This document shows positions 27,216 through 35,763 of a stretch of 64,000 nt of DNA, one piece after another. Below the pieces are notes generated by a model. It saw only the letters and a list, made by a program, of their open reading frames with translations, did no database searches and was not told where the DNA came from. The position numbers and the translations under genes were made by a program. This DNA is from Alteromonas sp047556435. Its GTDB lineage: Bacteria; Pseudomonadota; Gammaproteobacteria; Enterobacterales; Alteromonadaceae. The stretch covers positions 4,216,001-4,280,000 of the forward strand of contig NZ_CP180210.1 in NCBI RefSeq assembly GCF_047556435.1. Direction: 5' to 3'. How positions within the stretch are numbered: the stretch's first letter is position 1; each line of letters starts with the position of its first letter.

Positions 27216-28100
27216 ATGGCCTGGCTACAACTGCGTATTAACACGTCTGCCGAACATGCAGAATCGATTGGTGGCATGCTCTCTGCCAATGGTGCTCAAG
27301 CAGTTACCTTTGTTGACGCCAAAGATACGCCTATGTATGAGCCTAAACCCGGCGAGACCATGTTGTGGCCGGACACTCAAGTAGTCGGGCTGTTCGACGC
27401 CAGCGATGATATGAAAGCCATCATTACGCGTCTGTCCCAGTCAAAACTATTAGGACCCGACTTCCCGCATAAACTGGATCCGCTTGAAGACAAAGACTGG
27501 GAGCGCGAATGGATGGATAACTTTCATCCCATGCAGTTTGGCAAGCGACTTTGGATTTGCCCAAGCTGGCGGGATGTTCCTGATCCGGAAGCGGTTAACG
27601 TGATGCTGGATCCCGGTCTGGCGTTTGGTACCGGCACCCATCCCACAACATCATTGTGCCTTCGCTGGCTGGATGCACTGGACCTGCAAAGTAAAACGGT
27701 GGTCGATTTTGGCTGTGGCTCAGGCATTCTTGCACTTGCTGCTCTGAAGCTGGGAGCTGAGCGGGTGGTGGGAATTGATATCGACCCGCAGGCATTACAG
27801 GCATCGATGGAGAATGCGCGGCGAAACCAGGTAGAAGAACGCCTCAACGTCTTTTTGCCTCAGGACCAGCCCACACTGGAAGCCGATGTCGTAATGGCGA
27901 ATATATTATCTGGTCCGCTAATCGACCTGCAGGATGTGATCACCGCTTACTGCAAACCCGGTGGGCGCCTGGTGCTTTCCGGCATACTGGCCGAGCAGGT
28001 CGAACGCATCGAAGCCGCATATTCCCGTGACTTTGATCTCGAACCCAGCGCCATCGATGGCGACTGGTCGCGCGTCTCAGGAATTCGTAAATCCGTCTGA
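27216..28100 (+). CDS. prmA: Ribosomal protein L11 methyltransferase
   Basis: A 294-residue SAM-dependent enzyme that trimethylates lysines and the N-terminus of ribosomal protein L11. The start MAWLQLRINT, the LDPGLAFGTGTHPTT block, VVDFGCGSGILALAALKLGA (SAM-binding motif I), and the NILSGPL motif (NPPY-equivalent catalytic loop) are conserved. Length equals the E. coli enzyme. I start at ATG 27216; upstream in-frame extension is unrelated. In enterics prmA sits directly after accBC and panF; here a 13-kb block intervenes. Confidence 0.97.
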   Translation: MAWLQLRINTSAEHAESIGGMLSANGAQAVTFVDAKDTPMYEPKPGETMLWPDTQVVGLFDASDDMKAIITRLSQSKLLGPDFPHKLDPLEDKDWEREWMDNFHPMQFGKRLWICPSWRDVPDPEAVNVMLDPGLAFGTGTHPTTSLCLRWLDALDLQSKTVVDFGCGSGILALAALKLGAERVVGIDIDPQALQASMENARRNQVEERLNVFLPQDQPTLEADVVMANILSGPLIDLQDVITAYCKPGGRLVLSGILAEQVERIEAAYSRDFDLEPSAIDGDWSRVSGIRKSV

Positions 28101-28409
28101 TTTATAAACGACTAGTCGCAGGTTAAAAACGACAGTCCGCTGACTGCGTCAAACAACAATTGTCACAGGTTGATGCCCCTTGACAAACACACTTTTCACA
28201 AACCGCTAACACCTCTACGCCCCTTTATCCACGGGGGCGGGCCCGATTTGGGTAAAATCATATAAAAAGCCCAATGAATTCATTCTGTCAAGACCGAAAA
28301 CATAAATTTTGTGTGATTTTTAGCCTTTTCAAGCCTTGCGAAAACACGTACACTTAGCGCCCCGTTTCAGCCGGGTGATTATTTTCTGCACAGCAGTTGG
28401 TGTATTATT
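28101..28409. other. Intergenic region before dusB-fis
   Basis: About 310 bases. A promoter candidate lies at 28326-28354. A C-rich, GC-rich stretch (about 28220-28245) and A+T-rich upstream DNA (28258-28320) precede it, as expected for a growth-rate-controlled promoter. Confidence 0.5.
28326..28354 (+). promoter_or_regulatory. Candidate dusB-fis promoter with GC-rich discriminator
   Basis: TTTTCA (28326-28331), a 17-base spacer, TACACT (28349-28354), then TAGCGCCCC. A GC-rich discriminator after the -10 box is the feature that makes the E. coli fis promoter subject to stringent control. Box quality is moderate. Confidence 0.4.
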
Positions 28410-29408
28410 ATGCAAATCGGACCATACAAATTGGATAACAATTTAATGCTGGCCCCGATGGCTGGAGTGACAGATCGTCCCTTCAGACAGCTATGCAGAA
28501 GAATGGGTGCTGGCCTGGTGGTGTCAGAAATGTTGTCGTCCAACCCTCGGGTGTGGAATACAGCAAAGTCGATGTCACGGATGGACCATGCCGGGGAAAG
28601 CGGTATTCGTTCGGTACAAATTGCCGGTGCGGATCCCGAGTTAATGGCGCAGGCGGCGCAGTTTAATGTGAGTAACGGTGCGCAAATCATCGATATCAAC
28701 ATGGGCTGCCCGGCGAAGAAGGTCAATAAAAAACTGGCTGGATCAGCGCTGTTGCAATACCCCGACCTGGTGGAATCTATTGTGAAAGCCGTAGTAGACG
28801 CAGTAGACGTACCGGTGACATTAAAAATTCGTACCGGCTGGGATACAGAAAACCGCAATGGGGTAGATATTGCCCGCATTGCAGAGCAAAACGGCATACA
28901 GTCGCTGGCAGTTCATGGCAGAACGCGTGCCTGTATGTACAGGGGGGAAGCGGAATACAACACAATTCGTAAGATTAAAGAAGCTGTGTCGATTCCGGTT
29001 ATTGCCAATGGCGATATTACTTCCCCACAGAAAGCACAAGAAGTGCTGGAATACACTGGTGCAGATGGCGTGATGATTGGTCGCGGTGCCCAGGGAAATC
29101 CTTGGATTTTCAAACAGATCCTACATTTCCTGGAAACCGGAGAGAACTTGCCGTCACCTTTATTGTCTGAACAACATCAGGTGTTACATGAACACGTTGC
29201 GAACGTGCACGCCTTTTATGGCGACATTACCGGGGTAAGAATAGCCCGGAAGCACGTGGGCTGGTATCTCGCGGAGCATGATAAGGAGCGTCAGTTTCGT
29301 AAAACGTTTAATGCTATTGAGCAGGCCGATGACCAGCTCAACGCACTTGACGATTATTTTCAATCGCTGCATAAGCGGGAAACCCGACAGATTTCCCCCG
29401 CAGCATAG
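28410..29408 (+). CDS. dusB: tRNA-dihydrouridine synthase B
   Basis: A 332-residue FMN enzyme that reduces specific uridines in the tRNA D-loop. Marks: LAPMAGVTDRPFRQLCR (FMN binding), INMGCPAKKVNKKLAGSALL with the catalytic cysteine, VHGRTRACMYRGEA, VIANGDI and GADGVMIGRGAQGNPWIF. It is the first gene of the dusB-fis operon, as in E. coli, where it also controls fis expression. Confidence 0.97.
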   Translation: MQIGPYKLDNNLMLAPMAGVTDRPFRQLCRRMGAGLVVSEMLSSNPRVWNTAKSMSRMDHAGESGIRSVQIAGADPELMAQAAQFNVSNGAQIIDINMGCPAKKVNKKLAGSALLQYPDLVESIVKAVVDAVDVPVTLKIRTGWDTENRNGVDIARIAEQNGIQSLAVHGRTRACMYRGEAEYNTIRKIKEAVSIPVIANGDITSPQKAQEVLEYTGADGVMIGRGAQGNPWIFKQILHFLETGENLPSPLLSEQHQVLHEHVANVHAFYGDITGVRIARKHVGWYLAEHDKERQFRKTFNAIEQADDQLNALDDYFQSLHKRETRQISPAA

Positions 29409-29438
29409 TGATGACTAACTAAAGAGCAAGAAAGTATT

Positions 29439-29732
29439 ATGTTCGATCAAAATGTGACTTCTCCGTTTACCACGACAGTAACTACGCCTTCACAAACTCA
29501 AGCTCAAAAGCCGCTGCGCGACTCCGTAAAGCAGGCGGTTAACAAGTACCTTAAGCAACTTGACAACGCCAACATCGATAACCTGTATGAACTGGTTCTG
29601 GCTGAAGTTGAGGCACCGCTGCTGGAAGAAGTCATGACCTACACCCGCGGCAACCAAACCCGCGCTGCCATCATGATGGGCATCAACCGCGGTACACTTC
29701 GCAAGAAGCTGAAGCAGTACGGCATGAACTAA
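29439..29732 (+). CDS. fis: Nucleoid-associated regulator Fis
   Basis: A 97-residue DNA-bending protein that activates rRNA promoters and shapes the nucleoid. The C-terminal half (QKPLRDSVKQAV, LYELVLAEVEAPLLEEVM, YTRGNQTRAAIMMGINRGTLRKKLKQYGMN) is nearly the same as in E. coli and includes the helix-turn-helix. It lies 30 bases after dusB and is followed by a strong terminator. Confidence 0.99.
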   Translation: MFDQNVTSPFTTTVTTPSQTQAQKPLRDSVKQAVNKYLKQLDNANIDNLYELVLAEVEAPLLEEVMTYTRGNQTRAAIMMGINRGTLRKKLKQYGMN

Positions 29733-29752
29733 GATTTCTGGGCATCGCCCAC

Positions 29753-29780
29753 CCCAAGAGCACCTTTCGGTGCTCTTTTT
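29753..29780 (+). terminator. Intrinsic terminator of dusB-fis
   Basis: AAGAGCACC, loop TTTC, GGTGCTCTTTTT, about 20 bases after the fis stop. It separates fis from purH, which starts 35 bases later. Confidence 0.9.
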
Positions 29781-29814
29781 GTTTCACACTCTCGATTGAT
29801 AAGTTATACACACT

Positions 29815-31413
29815 ATGCATACACCTAAACCCATCAAACGTGCGCTTTTAAGTGTTTCTGATAAGACCGGCATTGTAGAGTTTGCCACCGCGCTGAATCA
29901 GGCAGGCGTTGAACTGCTGTCGACTGGCGGCACCGCCAAGCTGTTGAGCGAAGCCGGCCTGCCGGTAACAGAAGTATCGGCGCATACCGGACACCCTGAG
30001 ATCATGGACGGTCGTGTGAAAACCCTGCATCCGAAAATTCACGGTGGCATTTTAGGCCGCCGCGGACAGGATGAAGCGGTAATGGAAGAGAATGACATTG
30101 CGGCTATCGATTTGGTGGTAGTGAACCTTTATCCTTTTGCCGCAACCGTAGCGAAAGAAGACTGCACACTGGAAGACGCTATCGAGAACATCGATATCGG
30201 CGGTCCTACCATGGTGCGTGCGGCAGCGAAGAACCATAAAGATGTTACCATTGTGGTTAACGCCAAAGATTACGCTGGCGTACTGGAAGAAATGAATGAC
30301 AACAGCGGCTCGCTAACGTATGCGACGCGTTTTGATCTTGCGATAAAAGCGTTCGAACACACAGCAGAATACGACGGCATGATTGCCAACTACTTCGGCG
30401 CAAAAATCGATGCGGTTGAATGTGAAGACGACTGTGAGCACGAGCACAGCGAGTTCCCGCGTACCTACAATATTCAGGTAAGCAAGAAGCAGGACCTGCG
30501 CTATGGCGAAAACAGCCATCAGTCCGCGGCGTTTTATGTAGAAAATGACATTCAGGAAGCCTCGGTGGCTACCGCTGAGCAACTTCAGGGTAAAGAGTTG
30601 TCATTTAATAATATCGCAGATACTGACGCCGCCCTTGAGTGTGTGAAAGAATTTGATGAGCCAGCGTGCGTTATTGTGAAACATGCTAATCCATGTGGTG
30701 TCGCCATTGGTGAGAACATTCTGGAAGCTTACGACCGCGCGTTTAAAACCGACCCAACCTCAGCCTTCGGCGGCATTATCGCCTTTAACCGCGAACTGGA
30801 TGCTACCACTGCGCAGGCAATTGTGGACCGTCAGTTTGTGGAGGTGATCATTGCACCAACCGTTTCTGAAGGTGCCAAAGACGTGATTGCGGCGAAGAAA
30901 AATGTACGTCTGCTGGCGTGTGGCGACTGGCATGGCCAGCTTACTGAAGGGTATGACTTCAAACGTGTAAATGGCGGTCTGCTGGTGCAGGAACGCGACT
31001 TCGGTATGGTGGAAATGGACGACCTTGAAGTCGTCACCAAACGTCAGCCAACAGACGCTGAACTGCGTGATCTGATGTTCTGCTGGAAAGTGGCAAAGTA
31101 TGTGAAGTCTAATGCCATCGTGTACTGCAAAGACGGCATGACCATTGGCGTGGGCGCCGGTCAGATGAGCCGCGTGTATTCCGCAAAAATTGCCGGCATT
31201 AAAGCGGCGGATGAAAACCTGGAAGTCGCAGGGTCTGTCATGGCGTCTGATGCCTTCTTCCCGTTCCGCGACGGCATTGATGCAGCCGCACAGGCTGGCA
31301 TCAAGGCGGTTATCCAGCCTGGTGGCTCGATGCGTGACCAGGAAGTGATTGACGCCGCTGATGAGCATGGCATCGCCATGGTATTTACCGGTATGCGTCA
31401 CTTCCGTCATTAA
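29815..31413 (+). CDS. purH: Bifunctional AICAR transformylase / IMP cyclohydrolase
   Basis: A 532-residue enzyme for the last two steps of IMP synthesis. The N-terminal cyclohydrolase half has LLSVSDKTGIVEFA, LSTGGTAKLL, PEIMDGRVKTLHPKIHGGIL and GGPTMVRAAAKN; the C-terminal transformylase half has the catalytic KHANPCG, GVGAGQMSRV and FFPFRDGID. Length matches the E. coli protein (529). It is followed in the same direction by a methyltransferase-like gene and purD. Confidence 0.98.
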   Translation: MHTPKPIKRALLSVSDKTGIVEFATALNQAGVELLSTGGTAKLLSEAGLPVTEVSAHTGHPEIMDGRVKTLHPKIHGGILGRRGQDEAVMEENDIAAIDLVVVNLYPFAATVAKEDCTLEDAIENIDIGGPTMVRAAAKNHKDVTIVVNAKDYAGVLEEMNDNSGSLTYATRFDLAIKAFEHTAEYDGMIANYFGAKIDAVECEDDCEHEHSEFPRTYNIQVSKKQDLRYGENSHQSAAFYVENDIQEASVATAEQLQGKELSFNNIADTDAALECVKEFDEPACVIVKHANPCGVAIGENILEAYDRAFKTDPTSAFGGIIAFNRELDATTAQAIVDRQFVEVIIAPTVSEGAKDVIAAKKNVRLLACGDWHGQLTEGYDFKRVNGGLLVQERDFGMVEMDDLEVVTKRQPTDAELRDLMFCWKVAKYVKSNAIVYCKDGMTIGVGAGQMSRVYSAKIAGIKAADENLEVAGSVMASDAFFPFRDGIDAAAQAGIKAVIQPGGSMRDQEVIDAADEHGIAMVFTGMRHFRH

Positions 31414-31420
31414 GCACAGG

Positions 31421-31467
31421 CGTCGTCTTGCAGCCGGTCATCAGGTATTCACGACCGGCTGCCGACG
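31421..31467. other. Long interrupted hairpin after purH
   Basis: CGTCG and CGACG (31421-31425 with 31463-31467), a 4-base bulge, then GCAGCCGGTC with GACCGGCTGC (31430-31439 with 31453-31462): 15 base pairs around a 13-base loop, 7 bases after the purH stop. No T-run follows. A second hairpin, ACATTCGC/GCGAATGT, lies at 31506-31525. They may slow decay or act as weak terminators between purH and the next gene. Confidence 0.55.
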
Positions 31468-31687
31468 AAAAGCTGGTGTTTTCCTGCTGCTCGGTTAGGC
31501 TAATGACATTCGCAAGCGCGAATGTGCTATCGGTGTATGACAACAAAATGATGACCCATGGCTAACAAGCTCAGGTGATCATTTGTTAACAACGACGGGT
31601 ATGAATCGTCGCATCACTTTATGCTGTCTTAAGTGAAGTCCGATTAACTCAAGCTCCTGACTTTGACAGAAAAGGAAAAGTATAACC

Positions 31688-32503
31688 ATGAAGACAATGA
31701 AGCGAATTTTGACTGCCGCTGCGCTGGCACTTACCGTCACATCGGTAACTGCTGACCCTATTACCGAGGCGGTAAAAAGCGAACATCGTAGCGCCGATGC
31801 CAAGGCCCGTGATGAATATCGTAATCCACAACAAACCCTGCGTTTCTTTGGTATCGAACCGGATATGAAAGTTATCGAGATCTGGCCGGGCGGTGGCTGG
31901 TATACCGATATTCTGGCAGATCTGCTAAAAGACAATGGCGAGCTGGTTACGGCACATTTCTTTGTGGATGACAGCACCCCTGATTACTACAAGAACTCAC
32001 TGAAAAAGTTTAACGAGCGCGTAGAAAGCCACCCACCTTATGCGGGGATCACGGTTACTGCCTTCCACCCGCAAAATGCGCTGGAAGTGACCGAACGCGG
32101 CACGGCTGACGCTGTTCTTACCTTCCGCAACGTACATAACTGGTACATGAATGCGGGTAAAGAGGGCGTGGAAGCGTCTTTCAAGGCCTTTTATAACGCC
32201 CTGAAGCCAGGCGGAGTTCTGGGTGTGGTAGAACATGAAATGCCAGCATCTGGTAACGATGCCGACATGAAAAAAAGCGGCTACATGAAGCGTGACTTCG
32301 TGATTGCTGCTGCAGAAGCTGCGGGTTTTGAACTGGAGGCCAGCAGTGATATCAATGCCAACCCGATGGATAATGCAAACCACCCCAAAGGTGTGTGGAC
32401 ACTGCCCCCCTCACTGGCATTAAAAGAGGAAGACCGTGCGAAATACCTTGCCATAGGCGAGAGCAATCGCATGACATTAAAATTTGTAAAACCTGAAGCA
32501 TAA
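31688..32503 (+). CDS. Exported class I methyltransferase-like protein (COG4798 type)
   Basis: A 271-residue protein with a signal peptide (MKTMKRILTAAALALTVTSVTA) followed by a Rossmann methyltransferase domain: VIEIWPGGGWYTDIL (motif I), GELVTAHFF, DAVLTFRNVHNWY (motif IV-like), and ALKPGGVLGVVEH. It keeps the SAM-binding glycines. The C-terminal part has NANPMDNANHPKGVWTLPPSL, a marked feature of this family. Known relatives are annotated only as predicted methyltransferases; a SAM-dependent reaction outside the cytoplasm would be odd, so the fold may serve another purpose. It lies between purH and purD, 12 bases before purD. Confidence 0.82.
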   Translation: MKTMKRILTAAALALTVTSVTADPITEAVKSEHRSADAKARDEYRNPQQTLRFFGIEPDMKVIEIWPGGGWYTDILADLLKDNGELVTAHFFVDDSTPDYYKNSLKKFNERVESHPPYAGITVTAFHPQNALEVTERGTADAVLTFRNVHNWYMNAGKEGVEASFKAFYNALKPGGVLGVVEHEMPASGNDADMKKSGYMKRDFVIAAAEAAGFELEASSDINANPMDNANHPKGVWTLPPSLALKEEDRAKYLAIGESNRMTLKFVKPEA

Positions 32504-32515
32504 ACGGAATCATTG

Positions 32516-33805
32516 ATGAACGTACTTGTTATTGGCGGCGGTGGCCGCGAACATGCGCTTGCCTGGAAAGCCGCACAATCTTCTGACGTCTCGACCGTGT
32601 TCGTGGCACCGGGAAATGCCGGCACCAAACACGAATCGAAAGTGAAGAATGTCGCCATTGGCGTTGAAGACATCGAAGGTCTTTTGACTTTTGCCCGAAA
32701 CAACGACATTGCGCTGACCATTGTGGGGCCGGAAGCGCCGCTGGTAGCAGGGGTAGTGGATGCCTTTGACGCTGCCGGTCTGACTATTTTTGGTCCGACT
32801 CAGGCAGCCGCTCAACTGGAAGGCTCAAAAGCGTTCACCAAAGATTTCCTGGCTCGTCACCACATTCCAACTGCGGAATATCAGAACTTTACCGAGATTG
32901 AGCCCGCGCTTGCGTATGTACGCGAGAAAGGCGCGCCAATTGTCGTGAAGGCCGATGGCCTGGCGGCGGGTAAAGGCGTGATTGTCGCGATGACGCTGGA
33001 AGAAGCAGAAGACGCCATCAAAGACATGCTGGCAGGTAATGCCTTCGGCGACGCGGGTAGCCGTGTGGTCATTGAAGAGTTTCTGGACGGTGAGGAAGCC
33101 TCGTTTATCGTGATGGTAGATGGCAAAAATGTATTGCCGTTTGCCACCAGTCAGGATCACAAGCGCGCCGCCAATGGCGATAAAGGGCCAAACACGGGCG
33201 GCATGGGTGCCTATTCGCCAGCACCGGTTGTGACGCCGGATATCCACCAGCGCATCATGAACGAAGTGATTATGCCCACTGTCGACGGGATGGCTTCAGA
33301 AGGTAACCCTTATGTGGGCTTCCTGTATGCAGGTCTGATGATCATGGCAGACGGAACACCGAAGGTCATTGAATATAATTGTCGCTTTGGCGATCCGGAA
33401 ACCCAGCCAATCATGATGCGCCTTAAATCCGATTTGGTTCCTTTGTGTATTGATGCGTGTAACGGCGCTCTGGACGGCAAGAGGATTGAATTTGACGAGC
33501 GCGCCGCGGTAGGTGTGGTGCTGGCTGCCGGTGGTTACCCTGGCAACTACAACAAAGGTGATGAGATCAGCGGCCTTGATGAGGCGGCAAAGCTGGATGG
33601 CAAGGTATTTCATGCTGGCACTGCCTCAAAAGATGGCAAGGTAGTTACCAGTGGTGGCCGTGTTTTATGTGCTACAGCATTGGGTAACAATGTGACCGAA
33701 GCGCAGCAACAGGCCTATGAGCTGGTTGCCAAGATTAACTGGCAGGACGTGTACTTCCGTACCGACATCGCGCACCGCGCCATTGCCCGGGAAAGTCAGG
33801 CATAA
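32516..33805 (+). CDS. purD: Phosphoribosylamine-glycine ligase
   Basis: A 429-residue ATP-grasp enzyme that joins glycine to phosphoribosylamine, the second step of purine synthesis. MNVLVIGGGGREHALAW, PEAPLVAGVVDAF, GLAAGKGVIVA, EASFIVMVDG, GPNTGGMGAYSPAP and the metal-binding YNCRFGDPETQ are intact. I start at ATG 32516 (a TTG one codon earlier is less likely). Probably co-transcribed with the methyltransferase-like gene. Confidence 0.98.
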   Translation: MNVLVIGGGGREHALAWKAAQSSDVSTVFVAPGNAGTKHESKVKNVAIGVEDIEGLLTFARNNDIALTIVGPEAPLVAGVVDAFDAAGLTIFGPTQAAAQLEGSKAFTKDFLARHHIPTAEYQNFTEIEPALAYVREKGAPIVVKADGLAAGKGVIVAMTLEEAEDAIKDMLAGNAFGDAGSRVVIEEFLDGEEASFIVMVDGKNVLPFATSQDHKRAANGDKGPNTGGMGAYSPAPVVTPDIHQRIMNEVIMPTVDGMASEGNPYVGFLYAGLMIMADGTPKVIEYNCRFGDPETQPIMMRLKSDLVPLCIDACNGALDGKRIEFDERAAVGVVLAAGGYPGNYNKGDEISGLDEAAKLDGKVFHAGTASKDGKVVTSGGRVLCATALGNNVTEAQQQAYELVAKINWQDVYFRTDIAHRAIARESQA

Positions 33806-33847
33806 CTTTCCCCGCCCAGCCTTTATCATGACCCCATGCGTAAAGGC

Positions 33848-34561
33848 TTACGTTGCTCCGGTTATCCACCTAAGGTCAACAACCTGAGTGGATAACCAAT
33901 AGGACATCGCTGCGGCAATACTTTCGGTGTCATAAAGCGCATTGTGCGCATGGCCAGTTAACTGAAGTTGCAATGCACAAGCCAGCTCACCGCTGGCTTT
34001 TTCACTACCTAGCACGCCATAACGCAGCAGTAACGCCTGTAAGTTGTGAATTCCCCGATCAAACTCCGGTAGCGAAAACCCGCCCAATTTGGCGTTCTCT
34101 TCAAGAACCCGATTATCTGTTCCCCAACACCAGACAGGTAAGTGTCCATGTTCGCAAAAGTGATACAGTGTTGTCACTGCTGATGCGGCATCAACGCCAT
34201 GTTCATCCACCATCGGCTGCGAGATGCCGGTGAGATTGATGATGTAGTCACTTAAGTTTGGATTAATAACGGGTTTTATCAGAATATTCAGACGCTCTGA
34301 GACAACGCAGGAGGTCTGCGTCATTGTCAGCTTAACCGCACCAATCTGAATCAGTTCTCTGTGTTCGTTCTCAGCTGACCACTGGCGCTGCGCAGAACCT
34401 TCCCAGGCCGTGAACTCAGTATCAATAATAACGCAGCGATAAGGCGCTGTGGTGGTGGCCTGATGATGCTTTATTTGACTGACTCCATAAGCTGGTTCGG
34501 CAACGCTGCCAATCAGCTGCAGTAGACATTGCCTTTGCAATATGGCAACAATGAATGACAA
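33848..34561 (-). CDS. DEDDh 3'-5' exonuclease domain protein
   Basis: A 237-residue nuclease of the DnaQ-like fold. VIIDTEFTAWEG carries the first Asp/Glu pair, LTGISQPMVDE follows, WGTDNRVLE holds the middle Asp, and HNALYDTES the final His and Asp, so all four catalytic acids and the His are present. The substrate could be RNA or DNA; similar single-domain proteins are often annotated only as exonucleases. The first 35-40 residues are not conserved-looking and the true start may be internal. Divergent from the K+ channel gene. Confidence 0.78.
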   Translation of the reverse strand: MSFIVAILQRQCLLQLIGSVAEPAYGVSQIKHHQATTTAPYRCVIIDTEFTAWEGSAQRQWSAENEHRELIQIGAVKLTMTQTSCVVSERLNILIKPVINPNLSDYIINLTGISQPMVDEHGVDAASAVTTLYHFCEHGHLPVWCWGTDNRVLEENAKLGGFSLPEFDRGIHNLQALLLRYGVLGSEKASGELACALQLQLTGHAHNALYDTESIAAAMSYWLSTQVVDLRWITGAT

Positions 34562-34686
34562 GGCTACAGTGCAGAAGCATGACCCCTCGTATTTCAGACG
34601 AGATGATGCTGTACCTGTATCCGCTCAACTCAGAATAATACATAACTTGCTGCGCATACAACTCAGCACACGGACTGGACACCGCC

Positions 34687-35643
34687 ATGAGGCACAAGCC
34701 GTTTAGACAAGCCTGCTTTCGCATTCTGCGCCCCTACCGTGAAAACCAGTCCGGCGAATGGCCCAGCCGACTATTCGATTACCTGCTTATCACCCTTATC
34801 GGACTGAACGTGGTGGCAATGATGCTGGAAACTGTACCTGGGATCGCAGCGAAATGGTTGCCTGAATTGCGCGGATTCGAAGCGTTCTCTGTCTCTGTTT
34901 TTACCATAGAGTATCTCGCCAGGATCTGGACCAGCCCGGAGTCGGCAGACTTTAACCACGGTGAGCAAAGCGATAGCCGAATCAGACTTAAATTTGCCTG
35001 CTCGCCCATGGCTATAATCGATTTGATAGCCATTTTACCGTTTTACTTAAGCATGTTTATCGCTGTCGACTTGCGCATGTTGCGGTTATTCCGACTCACC
35101 CGCCTCATAAAACTGGGGCGCTACTCCCGCTCAATGCAAACGCTGATGGAAGTGCTGCGAAGTGAAGCGAAAACCCTGCTGGCAGCAGTAAGCGTGCTGT
35201 TTATTGTTATGGTATTTGCCGCAACCGGAATTTATTACATTGAACATTCTGTGCAACCCGAGGAGTTCAGCAGTATCCCTGCCGCCATGTGGTGGTCGCT
35301 GGTGACACTTACCACGGTGGGCTATGGCGACGTAGTGCCGGTTACCCCTTTAGGCCGCGTTTTTGGTGGATTTATTACGTTACTTGGCGTTGGGTTATAT
35401 GCGCTTCCAGCGGGAATTCTGTCCTCCAGTTTTACTGCACAGCTGCAGCGTCGGCGCGACCGGTTCCGGGAGTGCGTGGAAGCGGCTATTTCCGACGGCG
35501 AGATAACCGCCCATGAATCAGAACACCTTGAGAAAATTCGCAGTCTGCTGGATTTAGATGAGGAAGAAGCCGAAATGATCATCAAATTACTGAAGCATCA
35601 TCATACGTCTTCCCAAAACCATCCAAACGATGACAGGCCGTGA
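34687..35643 (+). CDS. Voltage-gated potassium channel, six-transmembrane type
   Basis: A 318-residue Kv-like channel. Helices S1-S4 occupy about 28-160, S4 having regularly spaced arginines in RMLRLFRLTRLIKLGRYSR; the pore loop has TLTTVGYGDVVP, the potassium selectivity filter; S6 follows in GGFITLLGVGLYALPAGIL. The cytoplasmic C-terminus (about 250-318) is an acidic coiled-coil-like tail. It would pass potassium out of the cell on depolarisation. Close by are nhaD and ompR-envZ, all concerned with ions or osmolarity, though they are separate units. Confidence 0.93.
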   Translation: MRHKPFRQACFRILRPYRENQSGEWPSRLFDYLLITLIGLNVVAMMLETVPGIAAKWLPELRGFEAFSVSVFTIEYLARIWTSPESADFNHGEQSDSRIRLKFACSPMAIIDLIAILPFYLSMFIAVDLRMLRLFRLTRLIKLGRYSRSMQTLMEVLRSEAKTLLAAVSVLFIVMVFAATGIYYIEHSVQPEEFSSIPAAMWWSLVTLTTVGYGDVVPVTPLGRVFGGFITLLGVGLYALPAGILSSSFTAQLQRRRDRFRECVEAAISDGEITAHESEHLEKIRSLLDLDEEEAEMIIKLLKHHHTSSQNHPNDDRP

Positions 35644-35763
35644 GATAGCGCCTGATTCGACGCTGTTGCCGACAACTTTCCTTGTTTGGTGACCGGGTCT
35701 GCCCTTGATTAATCATCGGCAGAGGCTTATAACTAGAGTCCGGTTTTTGCCCTAAGAGACACT

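Noticed and set aside
29733..29814. PurR box before purH
   Set aside because: No ACGCAAACGTTTTCGT-like palindrome was found in this short interval or before purD.
30760..31410. 216-residue antisense frame in purH
   Set aside because: It lies entirely within purH on the other strand and lacks protein-family features.
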